Shown here: positions 22,286-36,800 of the stretch, one piece after another
Position numbering within the stretch: the stretch's first letter is position 1
Layout of the letters: every line of letters starts with the position of its first letter
Source of the DNA: Icerya purchasi
Lineage: Eukaryota; Arthropoda; Insecta; Hemiptera; Monophlebidae
Reading direction: 5' to 3'
Length of the DNA stretch: 64,000 bases
Assembly (NCBI GenBank): GCA_039619475.1
Contig: CM077115.1
Location: forward strand, 149,178,274-149,242,273
Notes under the pieces: model-generated
Databases searched by the model: none
The model's input: the letters and a program-made list of their open reading frames with translations, nothing else
Told to the model about the DNA's origin: nothing
Made by a program: the position numbers and the translations under genes

Positions 22286-23059
22286 GAGGTTCAGTAGTCA
22301 TAAAAAAAGTTTTTACGACGAGGCGCGCGCGTGTTCGATCCAAAATTTAGCTTGCTGACTGAATCTAGAGAAACTTACATGATGCCGTTGGATATGGAAT
22401 GCGCTTTTAATAGCTGTTGAAATCTACAGATTCAAAAACTGACAAAAGTTCAATATTTTCCGTTATACTCTCCTTTACTAGGAATTTTGGCTCTTTTTAA
22501 AAGAGCTAATCCGGCCATCTACCACTTTACACTTATAAAAAAACCGCGTTAAAAAAATTTCACCTCTCCAACGTTGAAATTCTTTTAAAATCAAAAAGAA
22601 ATACGGTATAACGTTGATTATTACTTTTGTAATTGATTATTACACGTTAATACGATCGATCACACGTCTTTATTATATTCAGTTTATTTACAACACTAGC
22701 ACCTTTTCAGTTATAATAGGTGCGGAAAAACTACTTACGGACGTTTTTGTTTTCGAAAATGGTTTCCGGGCGTGTCCTGAAATCCAAAATGAGTTTGTTT
22801 TAATCTAAATCACGATTTTACATTTTAATATTCCAACCGCCTTCAAACTTGCAAAACCTTAAAACTCCGCGAGTAATACGTAATATCTTAAATCGCCTGT
22901 CTTCATCGGAAAAAGAATAAAAATTAATACAGATGAAATACGCGGTGTCTGAATTTAATAGAGACCTGTGTGATGATTGTTGTTCTTGTTTATCAACTCT
23001 AAAAATTTTACGTGTTCTTATTTTTCATTTTACACTCTGTGGGTGCTGTTTGTAAAGTA
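22286..23059. other. AT-rich interval, nothing recognised
   Basis: No supported feature. Confidence 0.35.
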
Positions 23060-23322
23060 AAATAAATAAACACTTTAATAACAAACAAAATTAGTATTAA
23101 ATAATTTTTCTTTAATATATTGAAGTGCCTCAATTTTGAGGAAACGTTTTCGGGCTACATCATCAGCCAACAATAGACGGTACACTCAGATAAAATTAAA
23201 ATCAAACTCTTTTTAATTTTATCCGAGTATAATTAATGGTGTGGGCTATGTACGGAATAAAGTATTTTAATTTATTATTTAACACTAAAATTTTGTTTGC
23301 TAATAAGGGGTATTTGTTTATT
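23060..23322. mobile_element. Palindromic MITE, about 45-nt arms
   Basis: The left arm (AATAAATAAACACTTTAATA, then ACAAACAAAATTAGTATTAA) pairs imperfectly with the right arm 23274-23322. The core contains its own hairpin at 23184-23228 (ACTCAGATAAAATTAAAA against TTTTAATTTTATCCGAGT). It shares CGTTTTCGG and the AACAAACAAA block with the MITE at 9907, so the two may be relatives. Confidence 0.6.
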
Positions 23323-23542
23323 AATATTTTATAAATATTAATAAATAGGTATGGACTTATATTTGTTGTCTGTTTTTAATATAGTGTACATGTGGTCAAA
23401 TGACGCCTACAAAAATAATTCTACTCTATCTGTAATTTTACGAGAAATAGAAAAACGCCGGTTGACAGTTCAAAGTCGAAGACCGAATTAAGTTTCGGTA
23501 TTAATAAAATGTGTTTTTTTTTGTTTGTTTTTTTTTTTTTTT

Positions 23543-24012
23543 AAAAATACCAACTTCAAGATTCATTATAAAAATGTAATAAAATCGCACTAAAAAGTAA
23601 AAAATAATTATTCGATAAAGTAGAATATATTTCTCGAAGTAATATACCTTGAAGGGGTGAGATTATGATGATTCTTATACAACACTAATACCTTAATTAT
23701 AATGGGCACGGAAATCACAAATTAAAATATCTAGAAACAATTTAATGAATATTTTTAATGCAGTTTTTAATTATTATTGCAATTTGTGATTTCCGTACAT
23801 ATTATGAAGGTATTAACGTTGTATAAGAATCATATCACCTTAAAGGAATATATATATATATATGTATATATATTATTCGGAAATATATTCGATTTTATCG
23901 AATAATTATTTTTTATCTTTTAACGGTATTTTTATTAAATTATTATTTTTTACTTTTTAATTCACTTTCATTAAATTTTTAAAATAAATCTCGAAGTCGG
24001 TATTTTTTTTTT
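23543..24012. mobile_element. Large foldback MITE, arms about 180-230 nt
   Basis: The left arm 23543-23724 runs from AAAAATACCAACTTCAAGAT through AAAAAATAATTATTCGATAA and GATTCTTATACAACACTAAT to GGAAATCACAAATT. The right arm 23781-24012 is its imperfect reverse complement, starting AATTTGTGATTTCCGTA and ending CTCGAAGTCGGTATTTTT. The right arm carries an extra segment of about 40 bases and a (TA)n run. The ends ACCAACTTC/GAAGTCGGT resemble those of the MITE at 9907. No coding capacity. Confidence 0.75.
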
Positions 24013-25078
24013 TAAACAATTTATTTTACAATTTTTAGCACTGTGCCTGAATTTTTTTTTTTTTTTTTTTTTGCTAAAAACCAACATTTTTGTCACATTA
24101 TTCACTCTATATCTTTTAAAAAAAAAAACGAAATCGATTTTTTTAAATTTTAAACTGCATTTCCACGGTAAAAACATCAAAAAACATATAATCGCTTTCC
24201 CTATTTAAAGCTACACATTTTCGTAGTACTTTTGGCAAATGGATAGTATTTGAAGTCAGTCAGTCGGCTTTGTTATAATAATAAGAAATTACCTAAAGGC
24301 ACCACACATTTTTTCAAGGTTTTTTGACGAATACATTTAGTTTATGTTCACCGATTTTCATCATGGTACCACTGCTAAATGAGTGTATACTTTCCAATGG
24401 ACAAGAAATCAATAAAATCGGTCTACACGAATGTAAGTTATGCGCGAACAAACATAAAAAAGAAACATATACAAGACGAACGTATAACCCCCCTCCTTCT
24501 TTTTGAAAGTCGGTTAAAATAAAATCTTATTAAAAAAAACAAGAATGCATAAAAAAAAGACAACATCCACTGCGGAAGAAGAGTTGTTATGAAGTCGTGC
24601 GACTTTCGATTAATCTCTCTTTTTTTTTACATTAGGCTGCGCTAAAATTCGACCACTGGGGCGTCAAAAATTCAACGGACTGTAGAAGGACTGGACGAAA
24701 CAAAAACAGCGGAGAATGAATGAATCGTTGCCCGAAATTTCAACCGGTTTACGGACAATTTGCGTTACGGGAAATTTCACGGTATGTTCAATGCTGGAAT
24801 TTAGATTTTCTATTTTTTAAATAATTTAGAAAATTTAAAAATTTGAATATCCAATTTTCAGTTTCGTTCTAGTTCAGGAAAGAGAAGATAGCAGTGGAGA
24901 AGAAGCAGATTATTAATAAACGACCGCTGGGCATGCTTAGATTTTCGATCAAGTGGGACTCGGCTAGAATCCGGGGGGGGGGGGGTGTTGAAAAAATATA
25001 GGAAATGATCATCACTCTTGCGCCAACGTGTATATGAATATCTATAAAAATGTAACTATATTAATTTTCGACATTCTT
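24013..25078. other. Interval without recognised genes
   Basis: Near 24484-24520 the phrase CCCCCCTCCTTCTTTTTGAA with AGTCGGTTAAA looks like another repeat end of the ACCxACTTC type. A poly-G run of 11 lies near 24975. Nothing else is recognised. Confidence 0.35.
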
Positions 25079-25270
25079 TTTTCTTTTTTTTTTTTTTTTT
25101 ATAATTACGGGCACTTCAGCACAGGACATTTACCCAACACAAAAGATTAGAAGAACACATATGGAGCGACGAGTTATGTCAAGAAACGATTAGAGACAAT
25201 GAAGGCGGATAACAAAGGAACAACAGAAGAAGATGGAAAAGCGAGAATCTGTAAGGAGGCCAAGGCTAAG
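25079..25270 (-). mobile_element. LINE 3' tail (same family as 15530-16270)
   Basis: On the minus strand, CTGTTGTTCCTTTGTTATCC, TCGTTTCTTGACATAACTCG, TTCTAATCTTTTGTGTTGGG and TAAATGTCCTGTGCTGA match 16105-16240 closely, followed by poly(A) (poly-T at about 25079-25100 on the plus strand). Only the 3' untranslated end is present, a severe 5' truncation. Confidence 0.8.
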
Positions 25271-25599
25271 TAAAAATTGGAATAAAAGTCGCGTCATTCT
25301 TATTATTATCGGGCGGCCTAAAACCGGTTTTTCCGAATGTAGTCAAAAAGTATTTCAAACTGAATAAATTATTTTCCTACAAAATATCCGCGTTAATTGG
25401 ATTTTCCGTAAAATTTCCTCCGACGACTCTAGAATCTTTGGCGTTCGCCGTTTATTTGCGCGGAATAACTGAGATAGCGTTATGAAATGCGGGAGAGAAA
25501 AAACAAAAAAAAAAAAAAAAGGGAAAAAATAGAAGAACTAAAAACAAAAAACCGGCCCCCGCTCAAAATAGGCTGAAAAAAAAAAGAAAAAAGAGTACA

Positions 25600-26070
25600 T
25601 CGGTATTTTCGAGCGAAACTAAACGTCATCGTCGTATCAGTGGAACAAAGTTTAGCAGTTTACAGCGGTTGTTCGGATAGCGAGGCCGTTTGATTAAGTA
25701 CATTGTTAACCTTAAAGCGAGAAAGATAAATGCCGATTGCGGCCTGCGACAGTCAGAGAGCGAATTTCGCAACGGACGCCGAAATCCCTGGGATTTTTAA
25801 GATAAAACGGCGACAGCCCTCTCGGCATGTCGGGGGAAGAGTCTAGACCGAATTTCATCTTGAAATGGGATTTTTCGTTGGCGACCGGCTCTACACTCTG
25901 CCTGGCTGACGACGACGACGACCGATTCGAAAGTCCTAAAAGCTCAGATAGAACACTTTATATGCGCACTATACTCCAGCGCTGCAAGTAGTTTCAACAT
26001 ATATCAAAAGGAGAGCGGTGTAACAGCAGCGACCCCTATCTCTTTCCAGCTATCCATCGGCGCTCCTCTC

Positions 26071-26102
<32 letters not shown>

Positions 26103-26980
26103 GAAGTAGAGAGAAAGGGAATTGTTTACTTCGAAAGCTTCTCCGATTCGGTGGAACAGGAAACGAACGAAGGCGAAATTGGAGCGATTCCGTCGGCCGG
26201 GAATTGGCAAGAACGAAATATGTGCGGAAGCCGGATAAAATCTCTTTAAAGGACCGGAGCCAATATCAGAGTGTCCGATTCTAAGCTGCCGCTTCACGCA
26301 GAGTTGGCAATTGCCGGCCGCTAACAAAAATTTGCACTTTAGAGCGGCTAAAGGGGCTTTGACGCGATTCCACCTAGCCAGATTAGAAGTGGCCACTTTG
26401 TTCCGCGCGGCCGAGCGCCGAACACACGCAAACACGCGCGCGCCTTCGCCTATCGCCGTCTTCGTCTTGCGTCGAACGCGACCAGTTGCCGGGCCAACTC
26501 CATTCGGCGGTTCTTTCTTTTTATTTCCCTAAATTTACTACTTACTCTTTCCCGGAATCCATCTAACCAGCTTTCGAAGCAACGTCTCTCCATAATACCG
26601 TTAAAAGTTTAACCTTTTAATATACCTTCCTAAATGGATTCCGGCAACTTTCTGCAACTTTAATTCCGCATCGTGCAACCTGGGACACATTCCAGCGCTC
26701 AGCTCCTTCACTTTGCCCGCTACCGCTTCCCGGTACTTTATGTTCACGCTTAAATAAATTACATTTTCCGGATCCGAAAAGCGAGCCAGAGAGCGATGCC
26801 CCCCCCTGCACCTATTCGACCCTGTAAGAAATTTACGCTTCCGTAACACAGCGTACACGCACTCGTCTCTCTCTGACCATTATCGCATTTCAGACTTCCT
26901 TTGTCTGGATCACTAACGTTTTCCCCGAATACGTCCGTTCTTTGATGTTGCTCGTCTATAATGATCATTTCGGACCGGAC
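25600..26980. other. GC- and CpG-richer island, no recognisable protein
   Basis: About 1.4 kb of balanced composition in an AT-rich setting, with a (GA)n run at 26081-26102. A 54-codon frame runs from ATG at 25827 to TAG at 25991 (MSGEESRPNFILKWDF at its start, with a DDDDD run). Longer frames of 64-143 codons on both strands (26004-26858) overlap each other and carry no motif. The island may mark a promoter/first exon or a conserved noncoding region; I cannot decide. Confidence 0.35.
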
Positions 26981-27559
26981 TACTTTACTCGCAGTTCAGA
27001 TTTTTATTTTTTATTTTTTCGTGCAAATGATTCGACCAAATTTTGAAAAAATTGCTAGAATTTTCGAATACTTGCAATTAATTGTATAAAACGTATTTAT
27101 GAAAAAGAAGAGTATTAGTCAATTTCTGTAAAAATGATTATTTCTGTTTTTTTTTTATTTTCCATAATTAATGAACACACGCATATATTACATAAATTGT
27201 CATTCCCGTGCTGGAATCTAAAAAAAAACAAAAAAACCCCTGCGAAATGTGTAACGTTTTTAATAATAACTGGATACTAGTATACATATATATATATATA
27301 TGCATATTGTTGAAGTTTAACCCCCTTCTTTGTATCTTTAGCAAAAATTATTTGCTTACCGTGTGAATAACCAAACCAACAATATAACGATTTTGCCGTG
27401 TTGGATTCAAGTCCACCGCCTCCGTTTATCGTCTCGGCAAATCACCGGCCATCTATCAGTTATCCGAACGACGTTTCTTTCAGCCGATGATCAAAACTAA
27501 TTACAATCTGATGACCGGAACTTCAAATAAAACACATTCGAAACTAATTCACAATTCAC

Positions 27560-30278
<2,719 letters not shown>

Positions 30279-30300
30279 ATATATATATATATATATAATG

Positions 30301-30346
<46 letters not shown>

Positions 30347-30356
30347 TAATAATAAA
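30279..30356. repeat. (TA)n plus (TAA)n microsatellite, tail of the adjoining LINE
   Basis: (AT)9 at 30279-30296, then about 15 TAA units, then AAAATAATAATAAAAAA. On the minus strand this is a (TTA)n tail following the AATAAA signal of the LINE on the right. Short tandem-repeat tails are typical of RTE-like LINEs. Confidence 0.8.
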
Positions 30357-31335
30357 AAACCTTTATTGAGGAAATTTTTAAACTATATAACAAACATGAA
30401 TAGTATAAATTTGATATAGAAAAAACTAAATATTAAATTTCCTCGGCCCATGATGAGCAAAGATTTCCTGTAATCTCTCCCATTCAATCCTATCTATGGC
30501 TACTTTTTGAAAATTTTTGTTCAATAAAAAATTACTAAAATCGTCTCTCCACCTTGTCAACTGATGCCCCCTTCTTCTTTTATAATGTGCAGGAAACCAG
30601 AAAGTATATGTCCATCTGTCATCCTTCACTCTCGCTACATGACCAGCCCAAGCCTATTTTTGTCTTCTAACATATCTGATTGCATCTATATTATTTTTTA
30701 ATTTTTGTTTTATCAGTTTGAGTGGTACTTAATCTTCTTTCTTAATATTTAAAATTGACCGTTCGATTTTATTTTGTGTCACCTCTATTTTATTAATAAT
30801 TTTTGAAATCAGACACCAGGTTTGACTGCCGTATGTTAAACTGGGTATAATAGCGGCGTTGAAAATTATACTCTTGTGGTATAATATGGCCTTCAAAAAT
30901 ATATTTTAGTGCCCAATACTTGTTCCAAGCTTTCGTTATTCTAGTATTTAATTCCGTTTCAGTACGATTTTCAAAAGATAATTGCTGACCCCTAGGGGTA
31001 CGTTACTTGATTTACTATAACCGTTCCGTTTACTTATACTATTTTAGCGTTTCGGTTTTCTGTAAATATTTTCGTTTTTCCGATATTTATGGAAAGCTCA
31101 GTTTTTTTTCCCACATCGTCTAATTTTGTTATCATAGTTTTTAGTTCTTCCAAGGAATTTGACAAGAAAACCACGTCATCTGCAAATCTTAAATTGGAAA
31201 TTCTTTTTCCATTTATGTTTAAACCTTTGTTATCCCAGTGCAACTTGCTAAAAATATCTTCCAAAGCACGGTTAAACAAAACCAGTGATAATGGGTCTCC
31301 CTGTCTAACCCCTTTCTTAATATCAAAGTACCAAC
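30357..31335 (-). pseudogene. LINE reverse transcriptase palm to C-terminus, with 3' end
   Basis: The minus strand reads DIKKGVRQGDPLSLVLFN near 31325-31270 (motif B), ALEDIFSKLHW, then NLRFADDVVFLSNSLEEL at 31195-31140 (catalytic motif C) and KTELSINIGKTKIF. After about 400 decayed bases come WAGHVARVKDDRWTYTFW near 30645, RRRGHQLTRWRDDF and AIDRIEWERLQEIFAHHGP, ending at 30426. An AATAAA signal (30367-30362) and a (TTA)n tail follow. The WAGHVAR / RWxDD / DRxxWxxLxEAF order is typical of arthropod RTE-like elements. The upstream palm and fingers are lost: homology stops at a (TA)15 run at 31341. Confidence 0.88.
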
Positions 31336-31339
31336 CCTG

Positions 31340-31340
<1 letters not shown>

Positions 31341-31370
<30 letters not shown>
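31341..31370. repeat. (TA)15 microsatellite
   Basis: A perfect TA run exactly at the broken 5' edge of the LINE fragment on the left. Confidence 0.9.
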
Positions 31371-31371
<1 letters not shown>

Positions 31372-31639
31372 TTGAGAGTGATGTTCATATAATTTTTACT
31401 GGTATTATAAACAAAAATATTAATAAATGAAACTCATTTAAATTAATAATAATTCGAAATATTTAAAAAGAATAAAATAATTTTTGGCATAAATGAAACT
31501 AGCGGAACATTGAAGTAAGAAAAACAATAAAAATATTCTTGAATTTAAAAATTTGAGCTAAACGTAGGGAGGAAATGGATATTAATTAAAAATTTAAACA
31601 CGGATAAAGTGGAAAACATATCGTAGTCTTACAAGGGAC

Positions 31640-31745
31640 GTTAAAATATGTCTGAGAGACGTAGACGTCTTATAGACGTCTTTTTGTGATCGTCAGACGT
31701 TCAGACCACTTAAAGATCAAAAAGAGACTTCTTTAAGACGTCTTG
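31640..31745. repeat. Cluster of AGACGTC palindromes
   Basis: AGACGTAGACGTCTTATAGA, then CGTCTTTTTGTGATCGTCAG, and on the right AAAAAGAGACTTCTTTAAGA followed by CGTCTTGTGC. The halves are partly complementary (AAAGAGACTTCTTTAAGACG against CGTCTTATAGACGTCTTTTT), giving a degenerate stem of about 20 bp around a 40-nt loop. Its function is unknown. Confidence 0.4.
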
Positions 31746-31826
31746 TGCTACGTGGGGGATGCTTCTCGCATATATAAAGTAGTAGAATATTAAATGTATA
31801 CCGAGTGCTTCGACGTGGCCTTTTAA

Positions 31827-31973
31827 ACGACAGCTATTCGAGAAGTACCATTTAAGCGAGCCTTTTTTCTTAAAAATTTCATCGATGAAATTGTCAAATT
31901 GCTACCAAATGTGTGTCGTAAAATTGAAAATTTGACTCCGGCTGAACAAAAAAATGTTAAGAAGTCGTTGTAA
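31827..31973 (+). CDS. Candidate terminal exon or captured coding fragment, unknown protein
   Basis: A 48-codon stop-to-stop frame reads TTAIREVPFKRAFFLKNFI, DEIVKLLPNVCRKIENLTPA and EQKNVKKSL, then TAA at 31971. Its amphipathic, Lys/Glu-rich composition and the LTPAEQKNV helix-start look like genuine protein in an area where chance frames are Phe/Asn-rich. There is no ATG, but an AG at 31832-31833 after a pyrimidine-poor stretch could serve as a weak splice acceptor. I do not recognise the family. It may be the last exon of a gene, a transposon C-terminus, or chance. Confidence 0.25.
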   Translation, partial: TTAIREVPFKRAFFLKNFIDEIVKLLPNVCRKIENLTPAEQKNVKKSL

Positions 31974-32890
31974 TGCTATGATAATTTTTTCTAATTTTTA
32001 CGCTAAAATTCGTTAGTCTGAGTAAACACTTTAAATCGTTATTTTGCTTCATTTTTTTTTTTTTTTTGTCGTTTTACAGGTAAACCCTCACGGCAATCGT
32101 AGCAACTAGTAGAGATGTTCAGTCGACTTATAGATTTAACCGTGGCTTCCGTATACCAAAATGAGATTAGCGAGATGGGACAGAGTTTATTGTATTTAAC
32201 AGTTACTAAAAAAAAAGTGTGTCAATTTTGTCAAGCAAATTCGTAACACACGATCCAATGCAATTTTTTTTCTTACGTCGCTCTGAAAATTGTTAACCTT
32301 TCCAGTAGTTATGAAGTATTCCGTATTTATTTATTTTTTCCCCTATACGTAATTTAATTTATTATAGTAAAATTTCGTGTGTGTGTGTGTGAGTTGTTTT
32401 TAATTTATTTCATTACGTTTTTTCGTAATGCCGCTTTTAGTTTCGTTCAATAAAGTTTTTGCGTTGTTTTTTTCTTTCCATCAGGACTCCACCGATAAAA
32501 GACTGTAAGCCTAAAAGATCAAATCAAATATCAGATCAAATATTTTTTGGAATTTCTACAGGTGAAACCCCACGCATGCGTAATACCGCACGAGCAGTGG
32601 CCTGATACAAATTTAAACATTAAAAATTTGAAAAAACTGAGAAATTACGAGTACTTTTAATTATAAATATAAACATGATTTCAGAAGTAAATATTAAAAA
32701 AGTACAATTAATAATGGCAGCAAAATACGAAGGAGAATGAGTGTTAAACAAAAAGTGTACAAAAAACAGAAACTGAGAAAACAAAAGCGGTACCTTAGAG
32801 GATGAAGGGGGAAAATAGGTTTATCAATTCTAAATTTAAAATACGATTATAATGAAATGTGATAAACTAGTGTTAACATTTTACAAGATG

Positions 32891-32898
32891 AAATAAAT
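32891..32898. repeat. Target-site duplication, left of hAT MITE
   Basis: AAATAAAT, identical to 33318-33325. Confidence 0.8.
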
Positions 32899-33317
32899 CA
32901 AGGCCGTGTCGACGGGGCAGGTTTTGGGAGTTAACCCCCCTCCCCCCGTGAGAACTAAAATAGTTATTATAAATACAAAAAAATCTGAAAAAAATCAAAA
33001 ATTTAAAATAAATATTGATGATTTTTTAGGCTGTTCTCACCTACTATTAAAAGAAAACAGAAAAAATATGCTCCATATTTTTAGGTACTTCATTAATATT
33101 TTATGCAAAATTTTGTTATTACGAGTATAATTAATATTCATGTTCATATATACGGGGTGGTAATTCATTTATGTAAATTATTAATACATATAAATCAAAA
33201 TGATGGAAATTATTAATTAATAGTACGAGTATTAGTGAAAAATGTATTGTCATTTATAAAATAAATATGTGAAGAAAATTGTCCCCCCGCCATTCCAAAA
33301 TTCTGGACACGGGCCTG
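32899..33317 (+). mobile_element. Complete hAT-type MITE, 419 bp (copy 1)
   Basis: The left end CAAGGCCGTGTC and the right end GACACGGGCCTG are inverted repeats (CAGGCCCGTGTC on the reverse strand). Both are followed inward by G-rich/C-rich sequence. Exact 8-bp direct repeats AAATAAAT flank the element (32891-32898 and 33318-33325). An 8-bp duplication with CA...TG ends is the hAT hallmark. The internal sequence is noncoding. The right half matches 14953-15213. Confidence 0.88.
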
Positions 33318-33325
33318 AAATAAAT
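33318..33325. repeat. Target-site duplication, right of hAT MITE
   Basis: AAATAAAT, identical to 32891-32898. A (TA)n array follows at 33465-33493. Confidence 0.8.
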
Positions 33326-33455
33326 ATATATACTAATACAAGTTTACGCGCACTGTAACTAACTACATAAAAATAATCACGGACTAAAACACATATTCTT
33401 ATGTACATAAATATGTTCACAAATTAGCCATTTCCAGAGATCACGATATATACAT

Positions 33456-33496
<41 letters not shown>

Positions 33497-33832
33497 ACAA
33501 CAAACAAACAATCATATATACGTATAAAATAAAATCAAAACGAAACCAACTCCGATTGAATCATCACTTATGCTTTCAATCTTAAACACCTAGATTATCA
33601 TACTAACGGCCATACATACACTAGAATGTTCGCATAGTACACAGCCGTAATGGAACGCAAGTACAGAGACACCTATGCAAACACAGTCATACACACGAAT
33701 GCGCATACGGTGAAAAGAAACAAACAAATGCACACCAACTCAACCCAGCACAAATATACCAATGCATGGATACATATAATCCTCTCTCAAGTGCATACTG
33801 CAGAGGACAACATAGATGTTAAGAAATAAGTA

Positions 33833-33884
33833 AAATTATAATAAAGATAAAATTATAATAAAGATAAAATTATAATAAAGATAA
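33833..33884 (+). repeat. Minisatellite, unit 17 bp
   Basis: Three tandem copies of AAAATTATAATAAAGAT, the last running into a poly(A) tract. Confidence 0.85.
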
Positions 33885-36800
33885 AAAAAAAAAAAGTGAA
33901 ATGAACCAAGTGTGGTAGAAATTATAATAGCTAGAGGGTAATTGTAACCGAAAAATTTCTATTGAAGTAACTCAATCCTAATAGATTAGATGTAATAATC
34001 ACGAATGGTTTAATAGTAAAAAATAATTAAAAAGGAAAGAAAAAAAGTTTCAATAAGATATATTTTAGCGATATTTTACATTCGGAAATGATAATTTTCA
34101 AATATTAGTTCCGCCAATAAAACACTATATATAATACACAGTTTTTGATGATGTTTGATGACGATCATTAAAGGCTACTTACTCATCGGCATTAGCTTAA
34201 AATTAAGCGATTGTCGTAGTTATTTAGTCAGCGACAGTATCGAAATGTATTAATTTCCGAATGCTACACGCTAATAAATATTCCTCCACGGAGATCAGTC
34301 ATTTTTCGTGTGATAAAATTAAAAAAAATTAGTTTTCGTTGTCAAATTAATACTAGTTTAAAGATTGTTACACTCTCTGAAATATAGACGTGTAACGCCC
34401 GTTTTATTTCCTTTATAAACACCATGCCGACAAAATTAATGTTTAGCAGTATTGTACAAATTCGATACACGATTCTTTTAGGCCAGGCTGTTATAATATA
34501 GGCCTTGGAAAATAGTGCTCTATTTGTATGCCTATAGAGAAAGTTTGCCAAAAAATACCTTCAAAAATTTCATTTCATTCCTTCTACAACAACCACATCA
34601 ATTAAGATTCGTTCGAATTTGTATTATTCGGATTGGTATTAAAACAAAAGGGCATATTAATCTGACTAATGCTACTGCTCGCGTACCGGAACGTAACAAT
34701 TTCATTTTGTCGAATGTAATTAAATGTTCACGAAACATGACTTTCTCCTGCGAACAGCGACAGCTAGTTACGTCGCAATAAGTGTTAACACGGGGAAAAG
34801 AGTTTATAAAATGAAACTCTGGCACCGATGAATCTGGAAAAAAATTAATGTTATTTTAAAAAATTAACTGTACGGACGTAAATGATGACGTTTAAGATTT
34901 ACATAGTGTCGTCATCGTTAATTACGTGTGTATACTTAAACATTTTTAATAACTATCCATCCGCTTATTTAAAGAATTAATACAAGAATTACGTACTAGA
35001 AAACAAAACGATGCAGAGATAGTAGAGATGCTCGTTAAACAGGACTTCTTTAAAAAAGCGAATTCACGTGATCCACAGTGGAAGTTTCGGAAAATGAATA
35101 TATTTTCCCGATTTTTTCCTAATTTTATGCTCACGTAACACTACAATGATGATTATTGCGACACATTGCGAGCAAACAGCATAACATGTTTATCGCCGGA
35201 AAGGAAAAGAAGAAGACCAAACCGGGTAGTGATTGAATATAGGAGAACAACGTGGGTAGGGGTTTACTTTCAGTTCTGATAAGTTGACTGCAAGGTGCAG
35301 CAACATTACAAAAAGGGGAAGCTGTAGAATGGGGGACTACTCTCTCAAAGATACGTTTGCGCGACATATTCGAAACACACAATTTATTGGGAACAGAGAA
35401 CTATTTTCTTGAATGGAACGGGAACTCCCAAGGTAATATTAACGGATAAGATAATAAAACATAACGGGCGAACATGTTGTTATTGACAGCATGATTTAGA
35501 TTTAATCGTTGGCACACCGATCAGTATAAAGGTAAATATAACGGCACGAGGTGAAAAATAAAGAAATACGAAGGGTTAAAACACAACAAATTAAACGTGA
35601 AGAAAATTAAAGGAAATAAAAAAAGGCCGGACACACACCGGTATAATGTCGAAGCAGGTGACAAAAAATTAATTTTTTTAAACTTTACGCTCAGCACAGA
35701 TAATAATAATTAAAGTTATATGAAACTCCGTAACGCGTAAATAGAATGAAAATCGACAATGCTTTATTATCGATACTACCACATTGCGATGAACAAAAAA
35801 AATTAATAGCGACTCGTGAAATAATCGAATTTATTTACATTGAAATTTTTATAAACGAAATAGAAGAAAATAATAATAGGACAACAAAAATAAAATAAAT
35901 CCCACTTATGATGGATACACAATGGAACGACAAACGAACTAAGGACTTTTTAAATTGAAACTATAGCTGTCGATATAAAAACTGGGTAATTATTATAGGG
36001 AACACGATTAAAGACTGTATGTAAAAAAGTGATCGTAAGAAAATTTTAATTTTCCGCAATAAGGTAAAATAATATATAAAAACATGGACGCCTACAGAGG
36101 GAACTTTCTCTAGAAATTTAAAAAGGAAAAAAGAATAAATCAAATTTGAAAACTTGTGAAAATACGGCACCGATGTTCCAGTTAGTGATCTACGAACGTT
36201 GAAATTTAACGAAATTCAACTATTCCTATACTTTTTTCTTTCTATTACTTCCGCGTGAAATAAAAGAACGAAAATGTTATTTTTCGATGAAATAAAATTT
36301 TATTCGCCACAAATTTGTTAATGTAATTTTTAATATTTTCGTGATAATAAGGCTAATAATTCTTTAAAAAGTAATTCCGAATTAATTAAAAAAGTAATTA
36401 TCCGGTTTTAATCATATTAATAAAGGTGTTTTCCTGTAACCGAAATATTTCTTTTTAAATCCTAATCCTTTACACAAAAGAAAAAAAATCTATACTAAAA
36501 ATAATAATTAGATCAAATTAAAATTTCAAATAAAATGAAAATCGAAACGAGCTGCAATAAAATAGGAGTAAAATAAATGAAAATAATTTAATTAGAAGAA
36601 ATATCTGCATTATGCGTAATTTTAGGCGAGGGGGGAGATTTCCTCAAACTAAATCGCATTAAAATTTATTAATAAAAATTGCGCTTATATGTAAAATTAT
36701 AAAAATGGCAACACACTCGCGGGATAATAACTCTCGATATACATAGATAGAAATAGTAATTAATGGCTTACGTAAGGTACGTAAGGATTACGAATGAAAC

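Noticed and set aside
26004..26858. Frames of 64-143 codons on both strands near the second island
   Set aside because: Same reason: antisense overlap, a Ser-Leu repeat derived from the (GA)n run, and no motif.
30298..30342. Repeat arrays considered as CRISPR or satellite arrays
   Set aside because: All are simple microsatellites or minisatellites without unique spacers.
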